17,766 bases of DNA from Pseudomonadota bacterium. GTDB taxonomy: Bacteria > Pseudomonadota > Alphaproteobacteria > Reyranellales > Reyranellaceae. The stretch is from the NCBI GenBank assembly GCA_023436825.1, contig JAEZHS010000385.1, positions 1 to 17,766 of the forward strand. Reading direction: 5' to 3'. The notes below the pieces were generated by a model, which did not search any database, was not told the origin of the DNA, and saw only the letters and a list, made by a program, of their open reading frames with translations. A program made the position numbers and the translations under genes. Positions 1-7,718 of the stretch are shown here, piece by piece (positions within the stretch are counted from its first letter, which is position 1; each line of letters starts with the position of its first letter).

Positions 1-37
1 CGCGGTCCGGAAGAATAAGAACGACGATTACCCGCCC

Positions 38-451
38 TCACGCCTTGGCCTCTTCCGGCGGGAAGTTCAGTTCGACGCCGACGCCGTCGGGATCATAGAG
101 GAAGATCTGGGCGGCGCCGGTGCGCGGCACGACCTGCTCGCGGAACTTGACGTTCTTCGACTGCAGGCGCTTGCGCACGCCGGGGAGGTCGCTGGCGGCG
201 AAGGCGATGTGGTCGAACCGGCCGGTGTCGTCGAACTTCTTGTCGGAGCCGCGCACGACGATGCCCTCGCGCGGTGTGCGCGGTCCCAGCAGGTGCACGG
301 TGGCAACGCCGCCGGAATAGAGCCAATAGCCCGGAAAGCCGAGCGGCGGACGATCGCCGTTCTCCAGCCCCAGCACGTCGCAATAGAAATCCTTGGTGGC
401 CTCCAGGTTGGAGGGCTCGATTGTGTAATGCTGCAGGACGCCAAGCGGCAT
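38..451 (-). CDS. VOC (glyoxalase/extradiol dioxygenase fold) family protein
   Basis: A single-domain vicinal-oxygen-chelate protein of 137 residues, the usual length for a one-domain glyoxalase or bleomycin-resistance type enzyme. The N-terminal strand carries His8 and is followed by the helix ending in DFYCDVLGLE. His53 (VATVHLLG), His81 (FDHIAFAA) and Glu127 (GVELNF) sit at the places where this fold holds its divalent metal, so it is probably a metal-dependent enzyme and not a binding protein. The ATG at 449-451 has GGAG seven bases upstream. It is the last gene of a minus-strand set with a flavin monooxygenase (19 nt gap) and an MFS importer, which suggests it acts on the oxidised product, for example in ring cleavage or isomerisation. 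The exact reaction cannot be read from sequence; extradiol cleavage is one option, glyoxalase-type chemistry another. Confidence 0.85.
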   Translation of the reverse strand: MPLGVLQHYTIEPSNLEATKDFYCDVLGLENGDRPPLGFPGYWLYSGGVATVHLLGPRTPREGIVVRGSDKKFDDTGRFDHIAFAASDLPGVRKRLQSKNVKFREQVVPRTGAAQIFLYDPDGVGVELNFPPEEAKA

Positions 452-470
452 GGTCCGTCTCCAGTGATGA

Positions 471-1685
471 TCAAACGAAGGTCAGGTCGGCTTCGGCGCC
501 CAGCATCCAGGCGCCGACGGTCTCGAAATGCGACAGCCGGCCCTGCAGTTGCTGGGTCACGGTGTGGATGTCGCGGAAGCGGCGTTCCAGCGGATGGTTC
601 TCGAAGATCGCGGTGGCGCCGGCCGCGTTGTAGGCGAAGTCGACCGCCTCGCGCGAACGATGGATGGCGTTGGTCGAGGCCATGCGGATGGTGATGCGAT
701 GGTCGACCGAGAGCCTGTCGCCGGCCGAGATCTCCTTCCAGATCGCCGCCACCGACTGCAGCAGGAAGGCGCGGGCCGAGCGGATGCCGACCTCGGCCTG
801 GGCGAGGTTGGTCTGCACCACGGCGTTGTCGCGCAGCGGGCTCGTCTTGCCGCGCGGAATCTTGTTCCTGGCCACGTCGATGAAGTTGTCGAGGCTGGCG
901 CGGGCGATGCCCAGCGCCACGCCGGCGAAGCCCACCTCGTAGCAGGTCATGGCCGACATGCGATAGAGCGGACCCGACTCGCGGCATTCCTTCTCGGATT
1001 CCCGCGTGATCACGTCGCGCGTCATCGAATGGTCGCGGCGCACGAAATGGTCGGTCAGCGAGAACTGGTCGCTCGCCGTACCGCGCAGCCCGACGACATT
1101 CCAGATGTCGGTCCACTCGACCTCGCTCGCCGGCACCAGCATGGTGCGCTCGACCTGCCGGCCCCTGGCGTCGAGCCGGGGCGTGCCGTCGGCCTGCCAG
1201 ATCGGGCAGTGTGCGCCGAGCCAGGTGGCGTGCCGGCCGCCCGACGCGAAGGCCCACACGCCAGTGACGCGATAGCCGCCCTCGCATTCGATGGCCCGCA
1301 CCCTGGGACCCGGGCCCCAGGCCAGCACCGCGCGCGGATCGTTGCCGAAGATCTCCTGCGCCACAGGCAGGGCGAGATAGGCCGCCGACATCGAGCAGCC
1401 GCCGGCCTGGCTCAGGCACCAGGCAGTGGAGGCATCGGCCTTGGCGATCGCCTCGATGACATGGAAGAAGGTGATGGGATCGGTCTCGATGCCGTTGGCC
1501 GAGCGCGGCATGAGAAGGCGGAACAACCGCGCTTCGTGCAGCTTGTCCAGAAGCGCCGGCGGTAGACGGCGCTTTTCCTCGATTTCGTCCGACGCCGCCT
1601 CGACGACCGGGCGCAACGCCTCGGCGCGCGAGACGATGGCCGGATCGCCTGTAAGATCGGCGGATGAGGGGATCAACGTGTCCAA
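471..1685 (-). CDS. Acyl-CoA dehydrogenase-fold flavin-dependent monooxygenase (HsaA/DszC-like group)
   Basis: A 404-residue protein with the acyl-CoA dehydrogenase fold: a helical N-terminal domain (including PPALLDKLHEARLFRLLMPR), a middle beta domain (VTGVWAFASGGRHATW, then WNVVGLRGTASDQFSL) and a C-terminal four-helix domain. The motif RGTASDQF and the C-terminal end (NHPLERRFRDIHT followed by a Gln-rich helix) match the group D flavin monooxygenases related to HsaA, DszC and pigment hydroxylases better than true acyl-CoA dehydrogenases; the catalytic Glu context of beta-oxidation enzymes is not evident. Such enzymes use reduced FMN or FAD from a separate reductase, and no reductase is encoded in this window. 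The start is a TTG at 1685 with GGAG nine bases upstream; the nearby ATG at 1690 is out of frame. It lies 18 nt after the MFS stop and 19 nt before the VOC gene, so the three are probably co-transcribed. Substrate unknown; an aromatic or sulfur heterocycle is plausible. Confidence 0.85.
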   Translation of the reverse strand: MDTLIPSSADLTGDPAIVSRAEALRPVVEAASDEIEEKRRLPPALLDKLHEARLFRLLMPRSANGIETDPITFFHVIEAIAKADASTAWCLSQAGGCSMSAAYLALPVAQEIFGNDPRAVLAWGPGPRVRAIECEGGYRVTGVWAFASGGRHATWLGAHCPIWQADGTPRLDARGRQVERTMLVPASEVEWTDIWNVVGLRGTASDQFSLTDHFVRRDHSMTRDVITRESEKECRESGPLYRMSAMTCYEVGFAGVALGIARASLDNFIDVARNKIPRGKTSPLRDNAVVQTNLAQAEVGIRSARAFLLQSVAAIWKEISAGDRLSVDHRITIRMASTNAIHRSREAVDFAYNAAGATAIFENHPLERRFRDIHTVTQQLQGRLSHFETVGAWMLGAEADLTFV

Positions 1686-1703
1686 GACATCAATCTCCAG
1701 CGT

Positions 1704-3073
1704 TCAGTCGGCGGCGGCCAGTTCACGGTCGATCTGCTCGAGCGTCTTGCCCCTGGTCTCCAATCCGAAGAAATAATAGACCACCCCGGCCATCAGGAAC
1801 CAGCAGCCGAGATAGACGAAAGCCGTCGGAATCTCGGTCAACGGCACGTCCGGTTTCAGGTAGTTGCTCGAGCCGACGATCAGGGCGAGCCCGACCGGGC
1901 CCAGGATCTTGCCGATCCCGCCGAAGCCATAGGTCGAGCCCATGCCCGACGTCTTGAGATGGGAGGGCCAGATCTCAGCCGCGTAGGGACCGACGATGGC
2001 GAGGCCACCGTCGACGAAGAACATGGCGGCAGCGAGGATCAGGCAGAACGCCGACAGCCCGAACAGCGTGGCGTCGTAGTTGTAGCCGGCGACGATGATC
2101 AACACGCCGGCGCCGAGGCCCAGCAGACCGCCGCAATTGCGCCGCCCGATGACTTCCGAGAGCCATGAGAAGCTGACGCGGCCGATGAAGCCGGTGGCGA
2201 TGAGCAGGATCATCATCTTGGAGGCTTCCTGCGGCATCACCTTCAGGAGCAGCACGAACAGCGACGGAGCCCACAGCGCGATACCGTAGGCGCCGGTCTG
2301 GCGCCGGCATTGCCGAGCCACGATACCAGCAGGCTGCGTGGGTACTTGAAGAGGTCGAGCCAATTGGTCTGCACCACCTTGGTTTCCTCGGGCCGCGGCA
2401 GCGGCAGGGTATTGGGATCGACCTGAAGCGCCCAGGCCAGCGACTTGCGCGCCTCCTCAAGTCGTCCCTGGCGGGCGAGCCAGTGCGGCGATTCCGGGGC
2501 CCACAGCCGCACCAGCAGGACGACGAGGGCGGGCAGCACGCCGATGGCGAACAGCAGTCGCCACTGGTCAGCGCCCAGGAACGCGCCGAGCACTGCGCCG
2601 AGGCCGACGCCGATCGGGATGACGCAGGTTACCAGGTCGCCGATCCAGCCGCGCTTGGACGAGGGCATGAACTCCTGCACCAGGGGCAGGTCGACGCAAT
2701 AGAGCCCGCCGACGCCGAAGCCGACGAAGAAACGCATGATCGTCAGGTAGACCCAGCCATTGTCCGGCGTGAAGTAGAGCAGGCCGGTGGCGATCGAGAA
2801 GTTGAGCACCGTGCCGATGAACACCTTGCGCCGGCCGATGCGGTCGGCGATCCAGCCCCACACATAGGCGCCGAGGATGGCGCCGATGCCCGAGCTCAGG
2901 AAGACGACGGCCGTCTGGCCGAAGGTGAGTTTCCACGGCCCGATCAGGAAGGCGAAGACGAAGGCGATCAGGAAGAAGTCGAAGAACTCGAGCGCGTCGC
3001 CGATGATGGCGGCGGCGATGATCTTCTTCTGGTTTCCGGTCAGAGTGGTCTGCCGGTCGAGGATATCGAACAT
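1704..3073 (-). pseudogene. MFS transporter (sugar/organic-acid porter type), frameshifted
   Basis: A twelve-helix major facilitator superfamily importer split over two frames. The N-terminal part (3073 down to about 2300) has GDALEFFDFFL, the loop 2-3 signature WIADRIGRRKVF and the PESPHWLARQGR segment typical of the sugar/aromatic-acid porter branch. The C-terminal part (about 2300 to 1704) has SEVIGRRNCGG, AAEIWPSHLKT and FGLETRGKTLEQID, the usual C-terminal motif of the same branch. Joining them restores WLGNAGAQTGAYGIALWAP, and the repaired protein would be about 456 residues, normal for the family. The break is explained by one missing C in a GCC-CAG context (GG at 2300-2301 on the plus strand where GGG is expected). 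The start at 3073 has AGGGGA eight bases upstream; a longer in-frame extension to 3205 lacks family similarity. It heads the operon with the monooxygenase and VOC genes and probably imported their substrate. It may be a true inactivating mutation or a sequencing error. Confidence 0.85.
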
Positions 3074-3264
3074 GGCATTTCCCCTGTGCGCTTCATTTCT
3101 CGGGCCGGAGGCCGCACAGGGGCACGCCGTCCCTGACGCAAACGCTACGCTCGTGTTTTCAGCGGCGCCAAGGCTTTGGGCCGCCGCGTTTGCCCGTCGA
3201 AACACGATTCCTGCATTGCTGCGATGCCTTTGCTACGTTCGCCACCGCAGCAGGGGAGAGCCGC
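3074..3264. promoter_or_regulatory. Divergent intergenic region between MFS and oxaloacetate decarboxylase-like genes
   Basis: The only sizeable gap in the left third, 191 nt between two divergently read starts, so both promoters must lie here. Each side has a clear ribosome binding site (AGGGGA for the minus-strand gene, AGGGGAGAG at 3252-3260 for the plus-strand gene). I could not identify a convincing -35/-10 pair or a strong palindrome by eye. Confidence 0.5.
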
Positions 3265-4125
3265 ATGAACTGGACCGACCGTCGCAAGCGCTTCCGCGCA
3301 ATCCTCGCCGGCGACCGTTGCGTGCATCCCGGCTCGGTGTTCGATCCCATCTCTGCCCGCATCGCCGAGGATCTCGGCTTCGAGGTCGGCATGTTCGCAG
3401 GCTCGACGGCCTCGCTCACCGTGCTGGGCGCGCCCGACCTGATCGTCCTCACCCTCAGTGAATTCGCGGGCCAGGCCTATCGCATCAACCGCGCCGGCAA
3501 CCTGCCGCTGATGGTCGATGCCGACCACGGCTACGGCAATGCGCTCAATGCCAAGCGCACGGTCGAGGAGCTGGAGACGGCGGGTGTCGGCGGATTGAGT
3601 CTCGAGGATACCGATCTGCCGACGCCGTTCGGTACGGCCAAGCCTCGCCTCACGTCGATCGCCGAAGGCGTCGGCAAGATGAAGGCGGCCCTTGCCGGTC
3701 GCCAGGATCCGGCGCTGTGCATCGCCGGCCGCACCAGTGCCGTGCAGATCAGCGGCCTCGACGACGCGATCGCCCGCGGCAAGGCCTACGAGGAGGCGGG
3801 CGTCGATGCGCTGTTCTTCGTCGGCGTGCGCACCCGCGCCGAGCTCGATGCGATTTCCGCCGCGACGAAACTGCCGCTGATCCTGGGCGGCGTGTCGGGC
3901 GATCTCACCGACCTGTCGTATCTCAGCGCCCGCCGCGTGCGCATCGCCCTGCAGGGCCATCAGCCCTTCGCGGCCGCGGTGAAGGCGATCCACGACACGC
4001 TGCGCGCCCTGCGCGACGGCACGCCGCCCGGCAAGCTCACGGGCATCGCCGATGCCGAGCTGATGAAGCGCGTCACGCGCGATGACGATTACGCGCGCTG
4101 GACAAGGGATTTCCTGGGAACCTGA
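3265..4125 (+). CDS. Isocitrate lyase/PEP mutase superfamily enzyme, oxaloacetate decarboxylase-like
   Basis: A 286-residue alpha/beta-barrel enzyme of the isocitrate lyase/phosphoenolpyruvate mutase superfamily, the same length as the characterised Pseudomonas aeruginosa PA4872 oxaloacetate decarboxylase. Visible landmarks: HPGSVFDPISARIAEDLGF near the N-terminus, the GSTAS loop (46-50), the metal-binding VDADHGYG segment with Asp85 and Asp87, the SLEDTDLPTPFG segment (112-123), CIAGRTSA (152-159) and the LQGHQPF motif with His232, which is typical of the oxaloacetate decarboxylase branch. Expected reaction: Mg-dependent decarboxylation of oxaloacetate or a related 2-oxo dicarboxylate to pyruvate in the cytoplasm. 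The chosen ATG has AGGGGAGAG just upstream; the longer frame to 3190 carries no family sequence. The gene diverges from the MFS gene with 191 nt between starts, and converges on the LysR gene with 8 nt between stop codons. Lyase activity on methylisocitrate-like substrates cannot be excluded. Confidence 0.85.
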   Translation: MNWTDRRKRFRAILAGDRCVHPGSVFDPISARIAEDLGFEVGMFAGSTASLTVLGAPDLIVLTLSEFAGQAYRINRAGNLPLMVDADHGYGNALNAKRTVEELETAGVGGLSLEDTDLPTPFGTAKPRLTSIAEGVGKMKAALAGRQDPALCIAGRTSAVQISGLDDAIARGKAYEEAGVDALFFVGVRTRAELDAISAATKLPLILGGVSGDLTDLSYLSARRVRIALQGHQPFAAAVKAIHDTLRALRDGTPPGKLTGIADAELMKRVTRDDDYARWTRDFLGT

Positions 4126-4133
4126 CGGGCCAC

Positions 4134-5036
4134 TCAATCAGGCGGCGCACTTTCGAACAGCGTCTGCTCGCGCGCGAAGGCGGCCATCCGGGGCAGGATA
4201 TCGAGGTCGGCGGATGGCAAGTAGACCACGGAGTATTCAGGCTTGGTCACCGGCGGGCTCTCCGGCAGCACGACGAGTGACCCGGCTTCGATTTCGCTGC
4301 GGAACATTTCGTAGGGCAGCAGGCTGACGCCCAGCCCATTGCGTACCAGAGAGGCAGTAACGCTGAAATTGTTGCAGTAGCTGATGCGGCGAGGCTGGAC
4401 GCCTGCCTGCTCGAACCACTTCACCATTGCCCAATGCACGTCGGCGTCGTGCGGCAGGGAGATGATCGGCATTTCGCCGACGTCGAGCGGCGTCAATCTT
4501 CGATGCGTGCGCAACAGCCTGGGGTTCGACATCCACAAAAGCGTGCACGAGCCGATTGGCATCTTGACCGCGTCCGGGATCGAGACCGGCCCCGGAACGA
4601 AGACGATATCGAGCTGGCGTTTCGCGAGCTTACCGAGAAGGCGCGACGACAGGTCGACATCGCAGTCCAGCACGACGTTCGGGTAGGTCTCGCGTATCCA
4701 GATCAGCAGCCGGTCGAGCAACGCCATCGCGGTCAGTTCGGACAAACCGGCGCGAATCTTCCCTTCGACGATGTTCCGGCCGCTGGCCGCGATCCTCATC
4801 AGGGATATCTCGGCGAGGATCCGTTCGGCATTGGCGACGCATGCCTTGGCGAGCGGCGTTGGCGCGACGTTGCGACCTTCGCGAATGAAAAGGGGGCCGC
4901 CCAGTTCGCGCTCGAGGTCCTGGATACGCCGGGTCACGGCCGGCTGAGTGAGGTTGAGATGGCGGGCCGCCGCGCCGATGCCGCCCAGGCGAACGACCCA
5001 AAGCAGTGTCTCGAGATGGCGCGTATTCATTTTCAT
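4134..5036 (-). CDS. LysR-family transcriptional regulator
   Basis: A full-length LysR-type regulator of about 300 residues. The N-terminal winged helix-turn-helix is unmistakable: RHLETLLWVVRLGGIGAAA, then HLNLTQPAVTRRIQDLE, then the wing GGPLFIREGRNVAPTP. The rest matches the two-lobed effector-binding domain, with VLDCDVDLSSRLLGKLAKRQLDIV and a late GVSLLPYEMF segment. Start choice is uncertain: ATG at 5036 (MKMNTRH) or 5030 fit the family, while an in-frame TTG at 5069 adds residues not seen in LysR proteins. None has a clear Shine-Dalgarno. It is divergent from the amino-acid-type ABC importer at 5136 with about 100 nt between, the classic LysR arrangement, so it most likely controls that importer and the M24 hydrolase in response to their substrate, and also represses itself. 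Confidence 0.93.
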   Translation of the reverse strand: MKMNTRHLETLLWVVRLGGIGAAARHLNLTQPAVTRRIQDLERELGGPLFIREGRNVAPTPLAKACVANAERILAEISLMRIAASGRNIVEGKIRAGLSELTAMALLDRLLIWIRETYPNVVLDCDVDLSSRLLGKLAKRQLDIVFVPGPVSIPDAVKMPIGSCTLLWMSNPRLLRTHRRLTPLDVGEMPIISLPHDADVHWAMVKWFEQAGVQPRRISYCNNFSVTASLVRNGLGVSLLPYEMFRSEIEAGSLVVLPESPPVTKPEYSVVYLPSADLDILPRMAAFAREQTLFESAPPD

Positions 5037-5080
5037 TTGATAACAAAAATGCATGAAATGGCATAGCAAGATTTCATTTG
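5028..5080. promoter_or_regulatory. Candidate LysR operator: repeated TTTCAT boxes
   Basis: The divergent region holds two identical TTTCATTTG boxes at 5031-5039 and 5072-5080, exactly 41 bp apart (about four helical turns), with an inverted ATGAAATG copy at 5053-5060 between them. The AT-rich boxes stand out against the GC-rich surroundings and overlap the start region of the LysR gene. This layout fits multi-site LysR binding, but the assignment rests on position and repeat structure only. Confidence 0.4.
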
Positions 5081-5135
5081 TTGTGGCGTCGGCCCAGGTA
5101 TTGCCTTGTCATCAAGGAACCATCTGGGAGTGATC

Positions 5136-5999
5136 ATGCGTTTTGGTAATGTATTTGTGTCTGCCCTATTGGCAGCCAGCGTAGCGACTGGCCCGCTTTC
5201 CTCGGCCGCCATCGCCCAGCCGGCCTGCGAGCCGGCGAAGCTTGCGACCAAATATCCGGCGCTTGCCGGCAAGAAGCTCAAGATCGGACAGGATGGCGAA
5301 AGCCCGCCGTTCAGCTATCGCGACCCGAAGGATTTCAATCATCTGCTCGGCCTCGACGCCGATACCGCACGCGCGGTGTTCGCCTGCGTAGGCGTGCCGA
5401 TCGAGTTCACCACCGGTGCGTGGACGGGCCTCATTCCGGCGACGATGTCCGGGCAGATCGACGTGATGTGGGACACGCTGCTCTACACGCCCGAGCGCGC
5501 CAAGCGCATGGATTTCGTCGCCTACATGAACGCCGCCACCGGCGCCATCGTGCCCAAGGGCAATCCCAAGACCATAAAGTCGCTCGACGACCTGTGCGGG
5601 CTCACGGGCACGGCGGGGCTGGGCACGACGCAGGAGGCCATGCTGCGGCAGGCCGGCGAGAAATGCATCGCCGCAGGCAAGAAGACGATCAACGTCATCA
5701 CCTCGACCGATATCCCGAGCGGCCTGCGCTTGGTGCAGAACGGACGGGCCGATGTGCTGCTCACCAACAAGTTCGTGGGCGACATGATGGCCGCGTCCAA
5801 TCCGGCGGTGGAGACGGCCTTCGGCGTCGTCACCGGCGCGCGCATCGGAGCCGGCACGGCGAAGGGCAACAACGACCTGGTCAATGCGATCCATGACGGC
5901 CTCGCGGCGCTGCGCGCCAACGGCGAGTTGAAGAAGATCTTCGACGCCAACAAGGTCGACTACAGCCTGGCGACGGAGCCAGAGGTCCTGACCAAGTAG
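5136..5999 (+). CDS. Polar amino acid-type ABC transporter substrate-binding protein
   Basis: A 287-residue periplasmic binding protein of the SBP_bac_3 family (histidine/glutamine/glutamate type). It has a Sec signal peptide with likely cleavage after AIA at residue 27. Family features follow: KLKIGQDGESPPFSYRD (48-64), the LLGLDADTARAVF segment (70-83), the DVMWDTLLYTPERAKRMDFV region with the TPER motif that normally binds the ligand carboxylate (about 118-121), GLGTTQEAML (161-170) and GRADVLLTNK with Asp207 where the ligand amino group is usually held. It carries several Cys residues (31, 84, 154, 177) that could form disulfides. The ATG at 5136 has GGGAG five bases upstream. One base separates its stop from the fused permease-ATPase. 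The ligand is probably an amino acid or a derivative; the specificity is unknown. Confidence 0.92.
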   Translation: MRFGNVFVSALLAASVATGPLSSAAIAQPACEPAKLATKYPALAGKKLKIGQDGESPPFSYRDPKDFNHLLGLDADTARAVFACVGVPIEFTTGAWTGLIPATMSGQIDVMWDTLLYTPERAKRMDFVAYMNAATGAIVPKGNPKTIKSLDDLCGLTGTAGLGTTQEAMLRQAGEKCIAAGKKTINVITSTDIPSGLRLVQNGRADVLLTNKFVGDMMAASNPAVETAFGVVTGARIGAGTAKGNNDLVNAIHDGLAALRANGELKKIFDANKVDYSLATEPEVLTK

Positions 6000-6009
6000 G
6001 ATGACGACG

Positions 6010-7704
6010 ATGGCATTCCGGCGATTGCGCGCGGCCTGCATCGCCTTCTTGGTCGTGCTGGCGCTGCCGGCAGCAGCACAGGCGTCCGAGTTCGTCGATG
6101 CGCTGCTGGAAATGGTCGACTACAGCTTCTCCGGCTTCCTGCTGAGCGGCGCGCTGACGGCATTCCAGATCTCGGTGATCGCCGTGGCGGCCGGCGTCGT
6201 GCTGGGTCTCGTTCTCGCCCTGATGCGGCTTTCGAGCTTCGCGCCATTCAGCGCCGCCGCCTGGTTCTACATCTGGTTCATGCGCGGCACGCCGGTCCTG
6301 CTGCAGCTCGTGTTCCTGTACGACGCCCTGCCGCCGCTCGGCATCAAGCTCGACAGCTTCACGACAGCGGTGTTGGGCTTTGCGTTGAACGAGGCGGCTT
6401 TCTGCGCCGAGATCATCCGCGGCGGCATCCTCTCGGTCGATCGCCGGCAAACCATTGCCAGCGCCTCGCTCGGCATGGGGCCGTTCCTTACCCTGCGGCG
6501 CATCATCCTGCCGCAGGCCATGCGCGCCATCCTGCCGGCGCTCGCCAACCAGTCGATCAGCGTGATCAAGGGAACGTCGGTGGCCTCGGTGATCTTCGTC
6601 AACGAGCTCACCTTCCGCAGCCAGCAGATCGTCGGCCAGAACTTCAAGTTCTTCACCGTCTTCTGCGCCGCCGGCATTCTCTATCTCGTCATGACCAGCG
6701 CCGTCGCGGCGTTGCAGCACGAGCTGGAACGGCGGTTCAATCCGGAGATCGAGCGGCGATCTGCCGGATCGTCCGGCTCGCTCCGGCGATTGGCGGAGCG
6801 CCTGGGTCTCGTGCGCGCCCGCGCGACGGCAGCCGCAGTCGTGTCGCCCGCCGGGCCCTCCGGTGCGATGGACTGGAGCAGCCTGATCGGAACGGAGGCA
6901 GCCGCGACGGGTGCGCCGGACGCGGCCTTCGTCTCCTGCCGCAATGTGCACAAGGCCTACGGCGGCCGCGAGATCCTGCGCGGCGTCGACTTCGACGTGC
7001 GGCGCGGCGAGGTCGTCGTCGTCATGGGGCCGAGCGGATCGGGCAAGAGCACGCTGCTGAGGCTGATCAATCACCTCGAACACATGGACGAGGGCGAGAT
7101 CCTGGTCGATGGTCGCCCTGTCGGCTACGAGCGCCGCGACGGCCGCCTACGGCCGGTGCGCAAACTTGCCAAGGCGCGTGCCGAGGCGCGCATCGGCATG
7201 GTGTTCCAGCACTTCAACCTGTTCGAGCATCTGACGGCGCTGCAGAACGTCACCGAGGCGCCCGTCCAGGTCTACGGCGAGGGCGAGGACGAGGCGCGCA
7301 CCCGCGGCCGGCGGCTGCTGGGCGCGGTGGGGCTGGCGCACCATGTCGACCATCTGCCGCTTCGCCTCTCGGGCGGCCAGCAGCAGCGGGTGGCGATCGC
7401 CCGAGCGCTCGCGGTGGCGCCCAAGTTGATGCTGTTCGACGAGCCCACGTCCGCTCTGGATCCGGAGCTGGTGGGCGAGGTGCTGACCGCGATCCGCCGC
7501 ATGGCGGAGGCCGGCATGACCATGATCGTCGTCACCCACGAGGTGCGTTTCGCTCGCGAGGTCGCCGATCGCATCGTCCTGATGGACGAGGGCCAGATCG
7601 TCGAGCAAGGCAGCCCGCAGGACGTGTTCGACCGGCCGCAACAAGAGCGGACCCGGCGTTTCCTGCGCTTGATCGAACGGCCTGCCGAGCAGGCCGAAGT
7701 GTGA
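6010..7704 (+). CDS. Fused amino-acid ABC transporter permease and ATP-binding protein
   Basis: One 564-residue polypeptide joins two normally separate subunits. Residues about 1-25 look like a signal peptide or extra membrane segment. Residues about 40-240 are a HisM/GlnP-type permease with several membrane helices and the coupling motif EAAFCAEIIRGGILS to LPQA (128-170). A low-complexity Ala/Arg-rich linker (about 245-303) leads to a GlnQ/HisP-type ATPase with Walker A GPSGSGKST (340-348), Q-loop Gln400, signature LSGGQ (453-457), Walker B LMLFDEP (473-479) and H-loop His510. All nucleotide-binding motifs are intact. With a single permease type, a homodimer would make the whole membrane complex. 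ATG at 6010 has AGGA eight bases upstream and is preferred; an in-frame ATG at 6001 would add three residues. It sits between the binding protein and the M24 hydrolase in one operon. Permease-ATPase fusions of this type are known, but are a minority form. Confidence 0.92.
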   Translation: MAFRRLRAACIAFLVVLALPAAAQASEFVDALLEMVDYSFSGFLLSGALTAFQISVIAVAAGVVLGLVLALMRLSSFAPFSAAAWFYIWFMRGTPVLLQLVFLYDALPPLGIKLDSFTTAVLGFALNEAAFCAEIIRGGILSVDRRQTIASASLGMGPFLTLRRIILPQAMRAILPALANQSISVIKGTSVASVIFVNELTFRSQQIVGQNFKFFTVFCAAGILYLVMTSAVAALQHELERRFNPEIERRSAGSSGSLRRLAERLGLVRARATAAAVVSPAGPSGAMDWSSLIGTEAAATGAPDAAFVSCRNVHKAYGGREILRGVDFDVRRGEVVVVMGPSGSGKSTLLRLINHLEHMDEGEILVDGRPVGYERRDGRLRPVRKLAKARAEARIGMVFQHFNLFEHLTALQNVTEAPVQVYGEGEDEARTRGRRLLGAVGLAHHVDHLPLRLSGGQQQRVAIARALAVAPKLMLFDEPTSALDPELVGEVLTAIRRMAEAGMTMIVVTHEVRFAREVADRIVLMDEGQIVEQGSPQDVFDRPQQERTRRFLRLIERPAEQAEV

Positions 7705-7718
7705 ATGGAGGAGAGAAA

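Noticed and set aside
528..1565. 345-codon plus-strand frame opposite the monooxygenase gene
   Set aside because: His/Arg/Gly/Asp-rich low-complexity product without motifs; the minus-strand gene is well supported by family similarity.
2483..3136. Long plus-strand open frame opposite the MFS gene
   Set aside because: Acidic, repetitive composition (Glu/Asp/Ala/Arg) is the antisense image of a GC-rich gene; no family motifs, and the opposite strand encodes a clear transporter.
5037..5069. TTG start extending the LysR protein by 11 residues
   Set aside because: The extra residues do not match LysR N-termini and there is no ribosome binding site; they lie in the candidate operator region.
5166..6041. 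Minus-strand frame opposite the amino-acid binding protein
   Set aside because: Shadow of a well-supported plus-strand gene; no recognisable domain.
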